Positions 1 through 14,600 of a DNA stretch of 64,000 nt are shown here, in pieces (positions within the stretch are counted from its first letter, which is position 1; every line of letters begins with the position of its first letter). The notes under the pieces were generated by a model. That model was not told where the DNA came from and did not search any database. It saw nothing but the letters and a program-made list of their open reading frames with translations. Location of the stretch: contig SSNU01000022.1 in the NCBI GenBank assembly GCA_012064415.1, positions 1 through 64,000 of the forward strand, read 5' to 3'. This DNA comes from Gyrodactylus bullatarudis. Taxonomy: Eukaryota; Platyhelminthes; Monogenea; Gyrodactylidea; Gyrodactylidae. The translations under genes and the position numbers were made by a program.

Positions 1-263
1 GTGAGAGAGTGATCAAAATTTGATTTTTAGAATCACGATTAGTCAAAGAAACCGATTATGACCATAAAAATTTCAATGGACTCGCCAATTTCCAGGGATC
101 TTGAATCATCAAAATTTCATCGATTTTCAAGTGGTGAAAATGTTCAAAATATCAAAATTCTATTTTCGCACGAAGATGGGCGGATTCTCTAAATCTGAAT
201 CAGCATATTTGATTTCTTTGACTAATCGTGATCCTAAAAATCAAATTTTGATCACTCTCTCAC
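1..263. repeat. Palindromic repeat, family A, left part of a copy split by the MULE
   Basis: Bases 1-55 and 209-263 are near-perfect inverted repeats beginning GTGAGAGAGTGATCAAAA, enclosing about 150 bp. The copy may extend left of the window. The same arm recurs near 58855 and 59247. The ORF across this stretch is a shadow of the palindrome and not a gene. The other half of this copy resumes at 1882, after the MULE insertion. Confidence 0.75.
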
Positions 264-274
264 TTTTATTTCTA

Positions 275-1872
275 GGGTTATTTAGGGAAATAATAGTGGT
301 TGGTAGGGGTATTTTGAAAAATGCCATGACTTTTTTGAAAAATGCCGGGACACACTGGAATATTTTCGAAAAATGCCGGGACACACCAGAATGTTTTTGA
401 AAAATGCCATGAAATTTCTCAATTTTTAAAAAATCTCTATCATGATGCCTGTTTGTTTAGTTTCTGTCTTGATAACGTGTTGTCAAGGTAAAAGCAATCC
501 CTATGTTATTTTTCATTTTTTTTCAAATCTCTTTCTTGATGTAAGTTTCTTTAGTTTTTGTCTTGAAAATGTGTAGCTAAGGTATTAGCAATCCCTATGA
601 GGCTACGATTCTCTACATAAATAATCTTCAATCGAACCTTATAGCAACCAAAACCCCTAAAAACCTATACCTCCGCACCACTAGACAGCCAATAAGAGGT
701 AGACTTTCTGACTTTAGAATGAAAAAAACATTTGGTTTCAAATCAATCAAAATGATTTCCTTAATTCTTTCGCGAAGTTGGAATCGTTTCTGGATTCGAC
801 AAAACAGAACATCAAGACAAAGTTCAAAGAGAATATCAATTTCTTGCTTTTCAAGACCGCCAGGGCAACAGAAAAAAGTGAATTCGACACCTTAATGGCC
901 CAAATTAGACTCAAAAACTCCTCTGTGGCTGATTATTTAGAGGAAATCGATCCTTCAAATTGGGCAGAACATGCTTTTCCGAAGTGCCGCTATGGAAATC
1001 TCACGTGGAATATTGCAGAGTCAACTAACAGTTTTCTAAAAGAAATAAGAGGCTGTCACCCGTTCAATTTCCTATATCAATTCGTGAACAAGCTCGGAAA
1101 CATTTACACACAGCGCTCAAAACTTTATGCACAATCAAATGAGCCATATACAGATTATTTTACAAAGATTTTCTATAAGATTCTTGGGATTGCACGGACC
1201 TCGGACGTTTTCCCATCTGTTAACGAGCAACATTTCCGTGTTGGCCAAGACCTTTCGAATAAGGTTTATAGGAACGTTGACATTGGTAACAATAAATGCT
1301 CGTGTGAATTCGTTGAGCATAACGGAATTCCGTGCGCACATATCATTGCAACTTACATTCATTTATCAAAACCTTTCGAGCATATGGTCGCGAAACATTT
1401 CAAAGTAAATGAAATGATCAAAATGTACGGCAATGAATTGATCTACTGCGACATAAATAAACTCGCGGAAACAGATTTGATAGGTAAAGACAAGATATCT
1501 CAACGAGGACGGCCAAAGAAGAAGAGATTCAGATCTGAGGCTGAAAAAATTTTGTGAACAATTAGTTGAATGAATTTAGATTCATTAACTTTTTCTTATT
1601 TTTTTTTCGTAATCCCTTGAATTAAGAAATCTTGACAACACGTTATCAAAACAGAAACTAAGCAAACATACATCATGATAGAGATTTTTTAAAAATTGAG
1701 AAATTTTATGGCATTTTTCGAAAATATTCCGGTGTGTCCCGGCATTTTTCAAAATAGTGTCAGAAACTCATGGCATTGTTCAAAAAAAGTGGTGTGTCCC
1801 AGCATTTTTCAAAAAAGTCATGGCATTTTTCAAAATACCCCTACCAACCACTATTATTTCCCTAAATAACCC
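275..1872 (+). mobile_element. Mutator-like (MULE) DNA transposon with TIRs and 9-bp target-site duplication
   Basis: The element begins GGGTTATTTAGGGAAATAAT and ends with its reverse complement. Terminal inverted repeats are roughly 275-487 and 1631-1872, more than 200 bp each, and hold repeated AAAAATGCCGGGACACAC blocks. The flanks TTATTTCTA (266-274) and TTATTTTTA (1873-1881) match at 8 of 9 positions, fitting the 9-bp target duplication typical of Mutator elements. Long TIRs, a 9-bp TSD and an internal SWIM-finger ORF agree with each other. At 1.6 kb it is too short for a full transposase, so it is probably an internally deleted copy. Confidence 0.9.
778..1557 (+). pseudogene. MULE transposase C-terminal fragment with SWIM zinc finger
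   Basis: An open frame of about 259 codons inside the MULE; no ATG is needed because the N-terminal part, including most of the DDE catalytic domain, is missing. The segment WAEHAFPKCRYGNLTWNIAES followed by an NSFLKE-like stretch matches the region just after the DDE domain of MuDR/MURA-type transposases. A SWIM zinc finger follows (CSCEFVEHNGIPCAH, pattern CxC-x9-CxH), then a basic tail with GRPKKKR. Full family members are usually 600-900 residues, so this copy is unlikely to be autonomous. The frame has stayed open, which suggests fairly recent insertion. Confidence 0.85.
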
Positions 1873-1881
1873 TTATTTTTA

Positions 1882-2105
1882 TCAAAATTAGCAACTCAAA
1901 GTTCAAAAAAAGGATAATTCGGCGCCATCACTAGATTTGAAATATGCCATAACTTTCTTAAAATTTGATTTTTAAAATTTTTTTTTTCTTCAGATCCTGA
2001 AAGTGGAACCTACGATCTAGATTCAAAAAAAATCTTGATCAAATTCGTTTTCTTGATGAAAAAATTTATAATTTTGTAAAAATTATTAATTCCCTTCTTC
2101 ATATT
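1882..2105 (-). repeat. Family A repeat, right half of the copy split by the MULE
   Basis: Read on the minus strand it begins with a GAAGAAGGGAATTAATAATT-like end and continues through TTTTTTCATCAAGAAAACGAA and a GATCAAGATTTTTTTTGAATC stretch. The same order of blocks occurs at 58611-58760 and 40720-40860. With bases 1-263 it reconstitutes one family A element interrupted at the MULE target site. Confidence 0.65.
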
Positions 2106-2634
2106 AATTAGGTGTAGTCCATACTTCCAATGAATGAGACTCTGTTCTCAGAGAGGCTTTGAGGAATAGAATATCCTGACTGAAAATGTCTAGTCAGTGC
2201 TAAAGAGGTACCAGTTATACAACTTTTGCAGTTCATTAAAAAAAATACGAAATTAAATAAGAAAGTCGTGAAAAACAATAAGGAAACAATGCAATTCATC
2301 AAGGTTAATTGATAACTCTATTAAATCTCATTTTCGCAATACTTTTGGATAATAACGTTTCCCATGGTCTGCAAATAGTATTCTTTCCGATTTGATCAAT
2401 TACGCTTTGCAGATCTTGTGACGTTTTCTTGACATTAATCATTTCTGCTCGAGGTATCTTTGATTCACCAATAAATAAATGTATTGCATTATTGTTTTTC
2501 ACATCCTTCCTTAATGAATTTCATATCTTCCTTAAAATTTAACCTATTTATTGTAGTTTTGAAAAGAAAATCTCATCAAGATCAATACCAGTATTCTTTT
2601 ATTTCGAAAAATTACAGATGATTCATTATTTCAG

Positions 2635-5600
2635 GTAGCCTGGTTCACATCGCTCATGCCATATGCCATACTGATAGCCTTATTCATTTATTCCTTCTTC
2701 CTTCCCGGATCACTGAACGGAATATTATTCTTTATTACTCCGAATATAAAAACCCTCAAGAACTATAATGTGAGTGGTAAATTTTTTAGGAAAAACTTTA
2801 CGAGCAAAATCTGAATCCTACTAATTTTAACATGTTTGGTATTTCTTCATTACAAAAAGATTTAGTAGACAATAATACAATTCATCTATTAAAGATAATT
2901 TTATATTTTGGTTTAACACATAGGTTTTCTTCAAAATAACATATTTTGTCAGCTCAGATACAATGCTAGAACTAGGTCTGAAACAATCCTTTTCGAGAAA
3001 AATATGGTCATTTTCAAATTTCAATTTGGTGCCGAATTCGCATTTCTTCGAACTTTGAATGAGAATTCTTTATTGTTTTGAGCGTAATGTGCTTGTCAGA
3101 AGAAGTTTTCAGGATCAGGATTAAACAAGAAAGCCGAATATTATTAAATTTACGGTGGATCCACCATTTGAATTATCAAAAAATTCAAATTCGGTTCCCA
3201 AACGATAATTAAAGCTATTCTCGATAAATATGGGAATTCTTGATTCAAGACAAAAACCTCATTTTTTCATCAAGGCATGAAAAGATTTTTTGGTAATTGA
3301 TTCAAAATGTACACTGTTACTGATTAAAAAAAATCTTTTTTTTGGAAAATTTTTTGAGACATTTTAAATCTCAAGCTGGCGCAATTTTTCCATTTCTCTA
3401 AACTTTAAGTTGAAGATTTTTGTTGATTTCAAGGTCTGAGGGAAATCAAACGTTATTTTTCAGCATCATCATTAGACAAGGAAAATAATTACTCTTATTC
3501 ATTTTTTTGAAAAATCCTGTCATTTACGTGCAAAAGTCTACTTTCCATTTTTCGATCATTTTAACTGCTTGGAAATTGTTAAGTAATGATGGTCCATGAT
3601 CAGATCAAAATGAAGGGTTTAAAAAAACGAATAATAGTAATTATTTTCCTTGTCTAATGATGATGCTGAAAAATAACGTTTGATTTCCCTCAGACCTTGA
3701 AATAAACAAAAATCTTCAACTTAAAGTTTAGAGAAATGGAAAAATTGCGCCAGCTTGAGATTTAAAATGTCTCAAAAAATTTTCCAAAAAAAGATTTTTT
3801 AAAATCAGTAACTGTGTACATTTTGAATCAAATGCCAAAAAATCCTCAGAAACTTCTCATGCCTTAATGAAAAATTGAGGTTTCTGTCGAGAATCAAGAA
3901 TTCTCATATTTATCAAGAATAGCTGTAGGTTAAATTTTAAATCAATAAAAAATTTTATTTCAAAGCTCTGGATTCCAGAATATCTTGAATACATTCGAAT
4001 TCTTTATGAAAAAATTGTTTTTTCTGTAAAAATCATAGATCAGTTACTATGAAGTGAATTTGAGATTTTTTAATGTTGGGGAATCCGATCTACTGCGTGT
4101 ACAGCAATGTTACTTTTTTCCATAATAACTAGGGGTAGATTTATAAAATTTTCTAAACTCTTCATAAACTCTTTAGAATACCTTACCTAATTTTTTCACA
4201 CTACACGCTAATATTTTGGAGGAATAAACAGAATGATTTCTTGAAGAGAAAATTAACTGATAACTTTATCACAAAGAGATAAATCTGTTTTGATGGAAAA
4301 AGACGCTTAAACATCATTAAAGAAGAAAGAAATGATGCTTTTAGTAATAATTTGTTCATTTTTAAACTCGAGACATGCATCTATCAACAGATTCAGTATC
4401 AAAAGTGATCCTTTATTTATCATTAGGTCTGGATCGATGCAGCTAGCCAATTATTCTTCTCGATGGGTATCGGTGTTGGGGTTCATATAACCTTTGCCAG
4501 TTATAATCCAAAGAAAAGTTCCATCATTCCCAATTGCATAATAACCTTATGTGTCAATTGTTTAACCAGTATATTCAGTGGGTTTGTTGTCTTTGCTTAC
4601 CTCGGTTACTTCAACCATGGGAGAGAAATTAGCAATGAAAATGGTGATCGTAAGCTAACCAATTAACTTTCCAATAATAGAAATTGTATTTTATTAGAGC
4701 TCAGATAGTTTAACCCTTCAAAAACTTGTAACCTTACCGTGGTAATTAAGCTGATTCCAAATCTGAATGGCCTTTTCGGCTCTAAAACTAGTTATCTTCT
4801 ACATTTGAGAGAAATCTACAGCAATTTTTTTACGGTAGAAAGTTATATTATTTTCTTCTAAAGCCTCAGCAAATTGGATTTCAAAAAACGATCTAAATAT
4901 ATAACTGCATTTTCAAAAAAAGTCACCCTTCTTTAAGTCACTCTGGTTAGCATCAGTAAAAAGCCATCTTTATGAATTACCTACATATTTTTGTAGCTTC
5001 ATAAATTTCCTTTCTAATGAGCGTGAACTAATGGGACATGAAGGGGTAAATTAGCTTAAAAATTCATTCACTACTTGATTCTAATAATAATAATATATAT
5101 TGTCAGTCTATGTCATTACAAAAATATTATCAAAAGTTTTTCAAAAATAAATAAAGGTCTCTCTTATTAAATGCAATATCTCTTCTGGCAATTTCATTGA
5201 ACAGGGATGGAAGACGATCAAAAAATAAAGAGATTTTAAAGAATTATTGATCGGCCTTCTTAATTTGATATTATTTTTACTCAAAACTCTTTGGTTAATC
5301 TTGGCATTCCATAGTGATTTGATATTTTCATTGGCAAGCTTAAGGCATCTATAATTCCTTATATGTCTTAGCAATTTGATTTTGTCGAAATGCTTAAAAC
5401 CATTACACAGTCTTAAAAATTTTTTCTGAATAGAGTCTAGGATAAAAGACATAGATAGAGATGAAGGATTCCATATAGCAGAACAATATTCCACTGTTGG
5501 TCTGGCATATATAAGGTCTAATCATCATTATATAATCAGCAAACAAATTTTCAGGTTTTTCCTGAAGAAAAAATGTACCTGGGACAATAAGGGTTAAGGT

Positions 5601-8600
5601 TTTTGTACCATCGAAAGTTTTGAGATTAGTGTGGCACAACCAGTAGAGTGGGCTATATTCTTCTTCGATCATTTCCAATATGAAAAATAAGAAATACATA
5701 AAGCCATACTACTTGTTTGTATGAGAAATTCTTTAATTTGAGATAAAAATAAATGTTGTTAGGAAAATTTTTCGAGCTTTATTGCAATCGAAAACAACTA
5801 TAGAGTATTTAGTAGAGTATATCTAGAACTCTTTCAGTACCCACAAGTGTTAGAAATTTTAACTTACAATCAACCTCTGGTGATTCTAAAGAAAACTAAA
5901 TTTCGAAATTTCCAAATAAATAATAGAACTCATATTTCAAGTTTACATTGACAAATGTTATTCATGTTTTAGTAAATGAATTTACTTCTCTGTATATAAT
6001 ACTACAAAAAATAATATTCACACTGAGAAAACATTTGACATCATAACAATAAAGTAATCATGTTTCACTTTGAGAATTGTAACGAATTCGCAGCAAGTGA
6101 AAATATCTGTTTTCCATATGCAATGTGTAATACACATTCAAAGTGGAAACAAAATTAATATATTTTTATTTCCAAGATTATTAATAATTATAATTATAAT
6201 TAGTAATTAGCAGGGCAACCTAATGCATAAAAGACATATTGATATATTTTTCATGATTCAAAGAGCTTTCAAGATATTTACAAATCGAAAAATTTTAAGT
6301 TGCCCCTTTACAAAGTTATAAATGCATATTCATATGCGTTTACATAATTTATGCAAAAAGCATACATAAGAGTATATTAAAAATATTTAAATACATATTG
6401 ATAAAATTTGAGAAATCATCAATGTTTAACTCCCCTTCGTAGTTATCAATCCTATAAACTAGCCTTTAATCTGATAATGATATGTGGGCTTATCTAAGAT
6501 ACCCAAGATAGATTAACCTCGAGCATTTCATTGGCTTGAAATTCAAGCCTTGAATCAAGTGAGAGAAGTGTTTTTCATCTATTATCATCATTAGCTCACT
6601 AACCATGCCAAGAATCGCTCTTACTCCCAAAGAGAGTTTTGTGAACATTTACCCACATATTTTCTCATTATCTGGATCTGCATTATTCTGTAAATCTTGT
6701 ATTTGCACTGTCAACTGTTCCAAGAAGTCACAGGTAAATCAGCATCTTAAATGTGATAAACATGTGAAGATTCTTATACCATAGGGGCACAACTCATTCA
6801 GCCCTGCATTAAAGAAGCTAATTGGACTCTTCAAGTAACAGAAGCGTTTCTCCACGCTGATATCCCTCTATGCAAGCTTAGAAATATTAAAATAAAAGCC
6901 TTATTCGATAAACCTCTTGGACCTTTACGTTGTGAAACCAATTGCCGAAATCAAGTCAACCAAATATATAAAGAAAAGATGGATGAAATCAAAGGATTTA
7001 TTTTCCAAAAAGATATTTTTCTCATGGTGGACGAGTCGGAAATATTAGGACGTAACATTGTGAATTCTATTATAGGCAGTCTTGAAGAGTTTTCGAAAAA
7101 AAATCGCATTGATACAAAAGTTATTGAGGGACCATTAGATAGAAATTTAGCATGTCAACTCATCGATGACATTTCAAGACTGATGGAAGAGAGATAACTT
7201 CCTAATTATTCTTACCGATTATAGATAATACAAGAAATTCTTTACTTGATCCAGATGTCCCTAATCAGCTCACAGGAATCGTTGGAAGTTATGAAAAACT
7301 CATTGATATTCTGGATAAAATCCAGAATCGTACGGCAACCATGGATGAGTACTATCGAATCCTTCAAGACCTCAATTTAGGACGATAAATCTAAAGGACT
7401 ACATTCTGAAACGATTGAGTAGAAACCAAATATATCACATATAATTGAACAAAAAAAAGAAAATATATCTCCCTATCAATATTCTCAGCTGCTCAAAGCC
7501 CAACCAACAACTTCAGAGATAAAAAGATCATTCTCACAAAAAATCTTATGAAAAAAGATAGATATTTTCTAGATAAAAATATAAGGCTGTATACTGTTAT
7601 TGGTTTCAATAAATGAAAAAATAATTTTAATTTGGAAAAGAATCGTAATTTTCTAACAGAATACTCGTAAGTAGTATATACGGATTTGAAAGAGCATATT
7701 TAATGGAATATTAATGTTTTTAGGGGTATTTTTCAAGCACATGTTTAGTTTTTTTAAGAGCATATTTGTGGTTGCCCTGGTAATTAGAGTTAATTCGGCT
7801 AATCAATACCCCTCTTGTTTTCCAGTAATTTTTCTGAATGACAAAGAGACTAAGGGCTTTTTAACATCGATGAAATGAACACGAATCCCTTGCGGTGAGT
7901 TTTCATGCCATCGATAATAAAAAGACTAACACGATTCAAAATAAACTTAGAGAGAAATAAGAGGGGGCAACTGTTCTCTAATTTAACCGTTAATTCTTTG
8001 TTCCAATTGAAATTCTTTATCAGGATTTTAAGTTTTGTCGTTTTTTATTTTAATAACTTACCGTTAATACTGTTAGAAAACAAAGAAACTCTCAATAACT
8101 AAACTTCTGATTGTTATATAGACATAGTCTGAAAAAATATTTTGGTTTCGGAGTCGTATCCTCGATAATTTTTAAATTTTTTGACTCAATTCAGTATTTC
8201 AGTTGATGAATGGTAAGTTTACCAATCAAAGGTTTTACTTCTCATCAACAGGAAATCCCCCTTAAACTTGGAAGTTAATTTTTGAAGTCCAAAACTAACC
8301 CATTGATTTTTCTTTGGAGTAACTAAGCTTTAACTATTTTTTCTCATTGCTCTAAAAAGTATTATTTTAGATTATGGAATGGTGATGATCCTATATTCTG
8401 CTGTTCTTGGGAAATTTTCCTATCCGCAAGTCTGGTGTTTTCTATTCTTTGCAATGATTGTATCTCTTGGCATTGATAGTTCAGTGAGTTTTCTCCCTTG
8501 CATAATTTTTATTCAAGTTTTGTAAGTAACACTTAAGGAAAATAATCGGTTTAATCAGCTTATAAGTATATGGAAGAAAAGGGAATATTTAAGCTTGTAT

Positions 8601-11600
8601 AAGATTCGGGTTCTCTGATTGATTCGAAATTTGAATGCTGTACTCTGAAGGCTTAAGATTAGATTTTTCTTTTGTTATCTCATAATTACTATTATTATTA
8701 TGGTAATCTTGAATATTTAATTTTCAGTTTGCAGCTGTAGAGGCCGTCTTGGCAGCAATTCTAGACAACTTTAAGAGTTATCTGAGTCAATATCGCTTCT
8801 CCCGAGAATTACTGACTGCAGCGACACTGATTTTGTACTTTATTCTGTCAGTACCATTCACATGTCCAGTAAGTATTTCGATGAGAATGTTAAATTTCTT
8901 CAGAGAAATTGAAATTACTACATTTGTATGACTGAAAACGCAACATATGAAAATTTTCAAGCAATTTCATTCTATTTATCAAAACTTGAATTCCTTTGTA
9001 TTTTTTGTTTGATAGCCAAACTATTTGTATTGTTTGTGGTTAATTTGAGATCAAAAGAAACGTCCTACTTAAAGATTTTTATTGTTTTTTAATTTATTTC
9101 AATTTACGAATATTTCCTTATTTGACAACTCCGGAAACAAACTCAGAATTAGGCCTAGTTATTTTAAAATTTTAGTTTTCTGGTCTGAATTTCAAGAAAA
9201 CTTCCATTCTCAAAATTATCCTTAAAATCACAAATTTCCAACTGTATTTCAGCTAGCTCTAATTAAGTAAAGTTAAATTTGAAAATGCAATAGTATTATT
9301 TCCTACTAAAATAAAGTTATATTTTAAGCTGAACGATTTATTTATTCTTTAATGATAATGATCAGGATATATTCTTTTGGTTTGCACGAGAAATATTCGA
9401 AACAGAATCTTCCATTCAAACAGAGTTCAAAGGAAAATTTGAAAAATATCCAGACTTTTCCCATTGGGAGATATTTTCCCTCTTTTATACTCAGTTCTGG
9501 AGAGGAAGAAATTATTCATTCTTTGTCCATAAATTGATACTTAATATTTCTGATTGCGTTATCTCTTGACTGCCGGAAATTATTTTATGAAGGGATTATG
9601 ATGTTCTGAGATAGAACACATGTAAGCTCTTTTTTTACCTTTTCTACATTTTTCAAGATTAAATTACAAAAACGCTTTTGATTTTTAGCTCATCAAAAAT
9701 CTAATGATTTCTTTGTTTTATACTAATAGAAATAACTTTCCTTAATCATTTCATGATTACGAAATCAACTACAAAGTTAGAAAAAAGTCTCATGATCGAT
9801 TCTGTCATATTCTGTCATCCCCCAAACACTACTTATTAGACTAGGTAGAAATTTTGCAAAATTACTTAAATCGCCCATCGATGTGATAAATCTAATTTTC
9901 AAGTATTTTAATATAATTCCACCAAATTTCGCTTTAAAATAACTTGTGATAAAGGTTCAAGTAGTCTTTCAACAATAGACACTGAAGTCGAATTCATCTA
10001 AAGAAGTTCATAGAATTCGTCATTAATGTGTCAGATCGAGCCCCTCAAATAACCCTAACTTTTATTTCAACAACTTTTAGGCCCATCTCTTCGTGGAATT
10101 GAGAAATACTGATAAAAGATTCTCTCTCAAATTCTATTCAAATTTATAGAACTTTTAAGTGGCATTTCCCATCAGAAGAGGTCATAAAGAACAAAATTTA
10201 AAATTTTAATTCATACACCTCTGATGTAGAGAAAATTTTAAAAAAGAGAAAACATTTATGCTTGTTAATGATCTATTCAAGCATGGCCATTACAAGCATA
10301 ACACATGGAAGCTGCCTCTAGATGATATTTTAATCTTTCTTTATTAAGGAACCTGGGAGTATTTCAATAGTTTCCCCCATTCTAATGATTGATTAAATGC
10401 CATGGCAAGGGAAGGCGTTGAGCTGGTTGAAAATTTTATTTAGTTGTTTAAACGATTTTACTCTACTGCGACTACATTTTAACCCTTTCGGTGCCGATGG
10501 ACATATATGTCTTTTTTCCAATTTTTTGAACCTTCATAGCTGTACCAGTTTGATAGGTTTCTGGATCAATTAAAGTTTAAATTGAAGCCCACAATGTGAA
10601 CTTGCATCAGTAATATTTTTGGCCAAATAACTTGGTATCTTCATAGCTAAATTTTGGTTTTTTATAAAATTTCTGAAATAGTCTCGGCACCGAAAGGGTT
10701 AACGTAATGTTTCACTAAAGTTAATCCTGACAGAGATTGGGATAAAATGTTTTGGTGAAAGTGAATAAAATTATCTGGGTTCCAAAATATCCTCTTCATC
10801 AGTGATAAAATTTAGGGTTAGTTCAAAAAATCATTCCAAAGAAAATTTCCAACACTTTCTCAAATCAATTATTATCATTTTAAAATTCCCCTATCTACAG
10901 ATTTATTGTCGATTTTTTGAACGGTTAAACTTAACTATTCAAAGATTGAAAGTGAACCTTCTCCTTATATGGAAGTTTTGATGGAAAAAAACTTATGCGA
11001 ATCTAGGCACTTACAAATTTTCTCTACCCCTGAAGAGGATTAATTTTATGCTTCTCGAAGATCGAAATTGTGAAATAAGAAGAGTTGTTAATTTCAATAA
11101 ACTCCGATATTATTGTAGCTTTGCAAAAATTATTGGATTTCCCTATAAATATCTGTGTGGGGTGGCTAATAAGTTAGAAGTTTCCCTTGAAAATCATGTC
11201 ACAAATGAATACAAATTTATCTCCTTGAAAGCAGCTTACTCGGAAAATATCATGCTCTTTGACGTTGAAAATCTGAAGGTTACAGAATAAATAAAAAACG
11301 TGGATGACCATGAACTAGCCGTAAAAAATCAAGAGCTGAAATAAGGTTTAATGAAATTTAGTGTTAAATAAAATTATTTTTAAGTAGTTTCTTTTGTAAA
11401 ATTTTTGGGGTTATATTTGGAAAAATATTTCCTTTGGGGTAATTTTTGGAATTAACCCTAAAAATTAATAAATTTCCAAATTTATAGGAAAAAATATCAA
11501 TTTCCTTTCCTGAGGAAATTTGGTGAACACTAGGCTAGGGTGAAATTTTTAATCTCATATTAGGACCAACTTTTCTGATAAAACTATAAATTCTAAGCAT

Positions 11601-14600
11601 TATTTTGTATTGAAAAATGTCATTCGGTTTTAAAAATCCAAAAATTTTTAAATCGCCGGAATATTTTGGTCATTCAATGAGTTTCTTAATTTTTATCTTC
11701 AAAAATAGTAATCTTATCATAATGTGGGGCTTCATGGTTAATTTCGTTATTTTATCATGTCCGTGGGATATTGTGGGAAAAATAGGCAACGACATACTAC
11801 AGAATGACTTTCACGCTTTAAAATTATGGAAAACATGATCTGAGTACTATAATTGATTAGAAAAGTAAGTCCTCTCTCGTAAGTTGTTCGGAGAAAAAAA
11901 AATTTTCACCCTAAAGTCTAGTGAACACCTCGTTGAATATTTTAAGGCTACTTTAAAGCTTTTTCTAAGAATAAAAAAAATTAAATTTTTTTATTTTTAA
12001 ATTTAAACTCAAGAATACTGAGTATACGAATTTGATATTTCAATATTATTACATTCAATAGGCCGGTCTTACTATGATATCAGTAATGGATGAGACAATC
12101 TGTTCCGTTAGCATGTTACTAATTGGTCTCATCGAATGCCTCGCTATTGGATGGATTTATGGTATGTTTTTTAGTTTCTGGTCATTATTTCATATTTTTT
12201 TTTATAAAAAAACTACAGATAATGATGATTATAAGCAACTCTTTTACTATTAAAAAAATTATGGTCATTCTTCGAATTTCAGGTGGTCTTCTAATTTCCT
12301 TTTTTTAACATCGGTTGATTTCAGATTGACCAGGCACCAAGACAAAACTGACCTTGAAGAAGAAATTTTGATTTTCGTAAAGATTATTAATTTTTCAACC
12401 TTCTAAAAATGTCTGAAAATGTGTCCAACGCAAAAGAAGCTATTCCATACGCCAGATAATTGGATACAGTAATGGTTTCAGCGGCATTTTCTACATTTCA
12501 CCGAATTATACAGTGTATATTTCTAACTAGGGTTAGAATTTTGTGTTTTTGATTGAAATCAAAAGACCCAGTTTCAATCCTAACCAAAAATTTTCACATT
12601 TCATCATTAAATTGGACATGTTTTAGGTTAAGCGAATTTTTTGTCCTATTTCTCGATAAAAAAGTGACTTTAAAATAGTCTCTGGGATATATATAAAAAC
12701 GAAACAAGTTTATTTTCTTTCATCTCAATGTAAATGCAAGATTTATCTTAATTTTGAATCAAGTAGTTCTTCAGGGAGCTGTTCGGCTTGCTACCTTACT
12801 ATTTTGTCATCTGGCTTGTATTAGTATATGTGAAAAAAAAGGAAGAAAGATGTAGTAATTCTTAAAAATTAAGGATTATAATAGTTGTATAGTGATTGCT
12901 ATTATAATCAGAAAATAATATGTAATTCACCACTTGAAGGAAAATTAAGATACAAGCTAGAAGACAGCATTGCCAGGTAACAAAGGAACAACGTTATAGC
13001 CAATTTATAAAATTAACAAATGGATCGGAAGTAGACTCACATGCTAGATTATTTTCCTCTGCCATCATAGGCCAATTCTATACAAACCGAGTTATCAATT
13101 CAACTTTGTTGAATATTTATTGGACTCGGATGAAATTTCGCAAAATTACTTAAATCGGCCGTAGATATATGATAAATCTAATCTTCAAGTATTTTAATAT
13201 TATCGCACCAAATTTCGCTCCAAAAATACCTTTCCATGCTTCTGAAATAAGATAAACAAAATAGTAAAAATTTTCAAATTTAAAATATTTTTTGCTCGAT
13301 CAAAATTGTAATATTCATGAAAAATAAAAAACAACTTTAATATGATAAAAGTTAATTTTGCAATTTTTCATAAGAAATAATGTGAATTCACGTTGAAATT
13401 ATGAATATAAAACATTAAAAACGTTATTATCTTATTCCAGAAACATGGAAAGGTATTTTGAAGCGAAATTTGGTGGAATTATATTAAAATACTTGAAGAT
13501 TAAATTTATCATATCGATGGGCGATTTAAGTAATTTTTTTGAACCAATAACAGGAATAGTTATATCTTTTTAGCAGGGACATGAGTAACTCATAGCCTGT
13601 CAAAATTTAAGGGAACTCCTTTTTCAATTATAATTGGTGTAAATAGGACACATCAAAATGACAGAAATGATCTGTGGAATTAAAATCAATTGAGATTTCA
13701 TCAAAATAGAATCCCCTATTCACGTTTTTCTGTTTTTATTCATCTTGAATAACAAAATGACAGACTTGAAGTTTTATTTATGAAATTAGTTACAATTTCA
13801 TTTTTGAGTTTAACTTTTAATTATCACCTAATAATTATTATAAGTGTACAAGAGATGAATTCGATTAATCTTCAACATTTTCTTTTGATAAAAATGTCTA
13901 ACCCCGTGTGTACAATACATGGGTATGGACTTTTTCAAAATATATATATATAAATTTTAAACAAATTCATTCATCTCTGCAAAACTAGACTAATCTTGGC
14001 TCATATACACTGTATTTATCCACGTATGGTAGGGCTACTTGAGGAAAACCTTCTACCCTGGGGGTATCTTTCCCTTTTGTTTAATTCAAAATAAAAGTAA
14101 GGAATGATAGAGGTTGATATTTTTTTGAAATGATGCAAAATTTTATCAACATCTCTCTCAACAGGTGTCTACCAATTGACAGATGATCTAAAAGAAATGA
14201 CTGGTCACAAGATATGGATAGGTTTCGGTATCACAATCAAATATATTTGTCCAACGATTCTAGTGATAATAATGTTAAGCCTCTTTGATCAAGGAGACAA
14301 TGGAGGGGGAGAGGTTTCCACTCTGAATAAAATCCAAGTTTCTGCAACAATAAAAGTGAGAATCTGATCTCTTTTAGGTTTTAAAAAATTTTGAATATGA
14401 GAATAGTTCAAATAGACACTTTTCCATGATCTGAATGGATTAATTAAGAAGCTTTATAACTTCATTAGAGATGCAGTATTGAAGTATAGGTTTAGGTGGG
14501 CAGAGTGTCAGTGATTTTTTCCTTCTTGATTCATTCAGTGATTATGAGATTCAGTCAATTTATATTTAATTTATTCATACTTTAATATAGAATGCAATAA

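Noticed and set aside
11048..11838. ORFs of 80 and 73 codons in the SLC6 intron
   Set aside because: No motif, splice context or recognisable similarity; composition like surrounding AT-rich intron.
13940..13965. TATATATATATA run and AAT triplet run near 40061 as regulatory sites
   Set aside because: Ordinary microsatellites in AT-rich introns.
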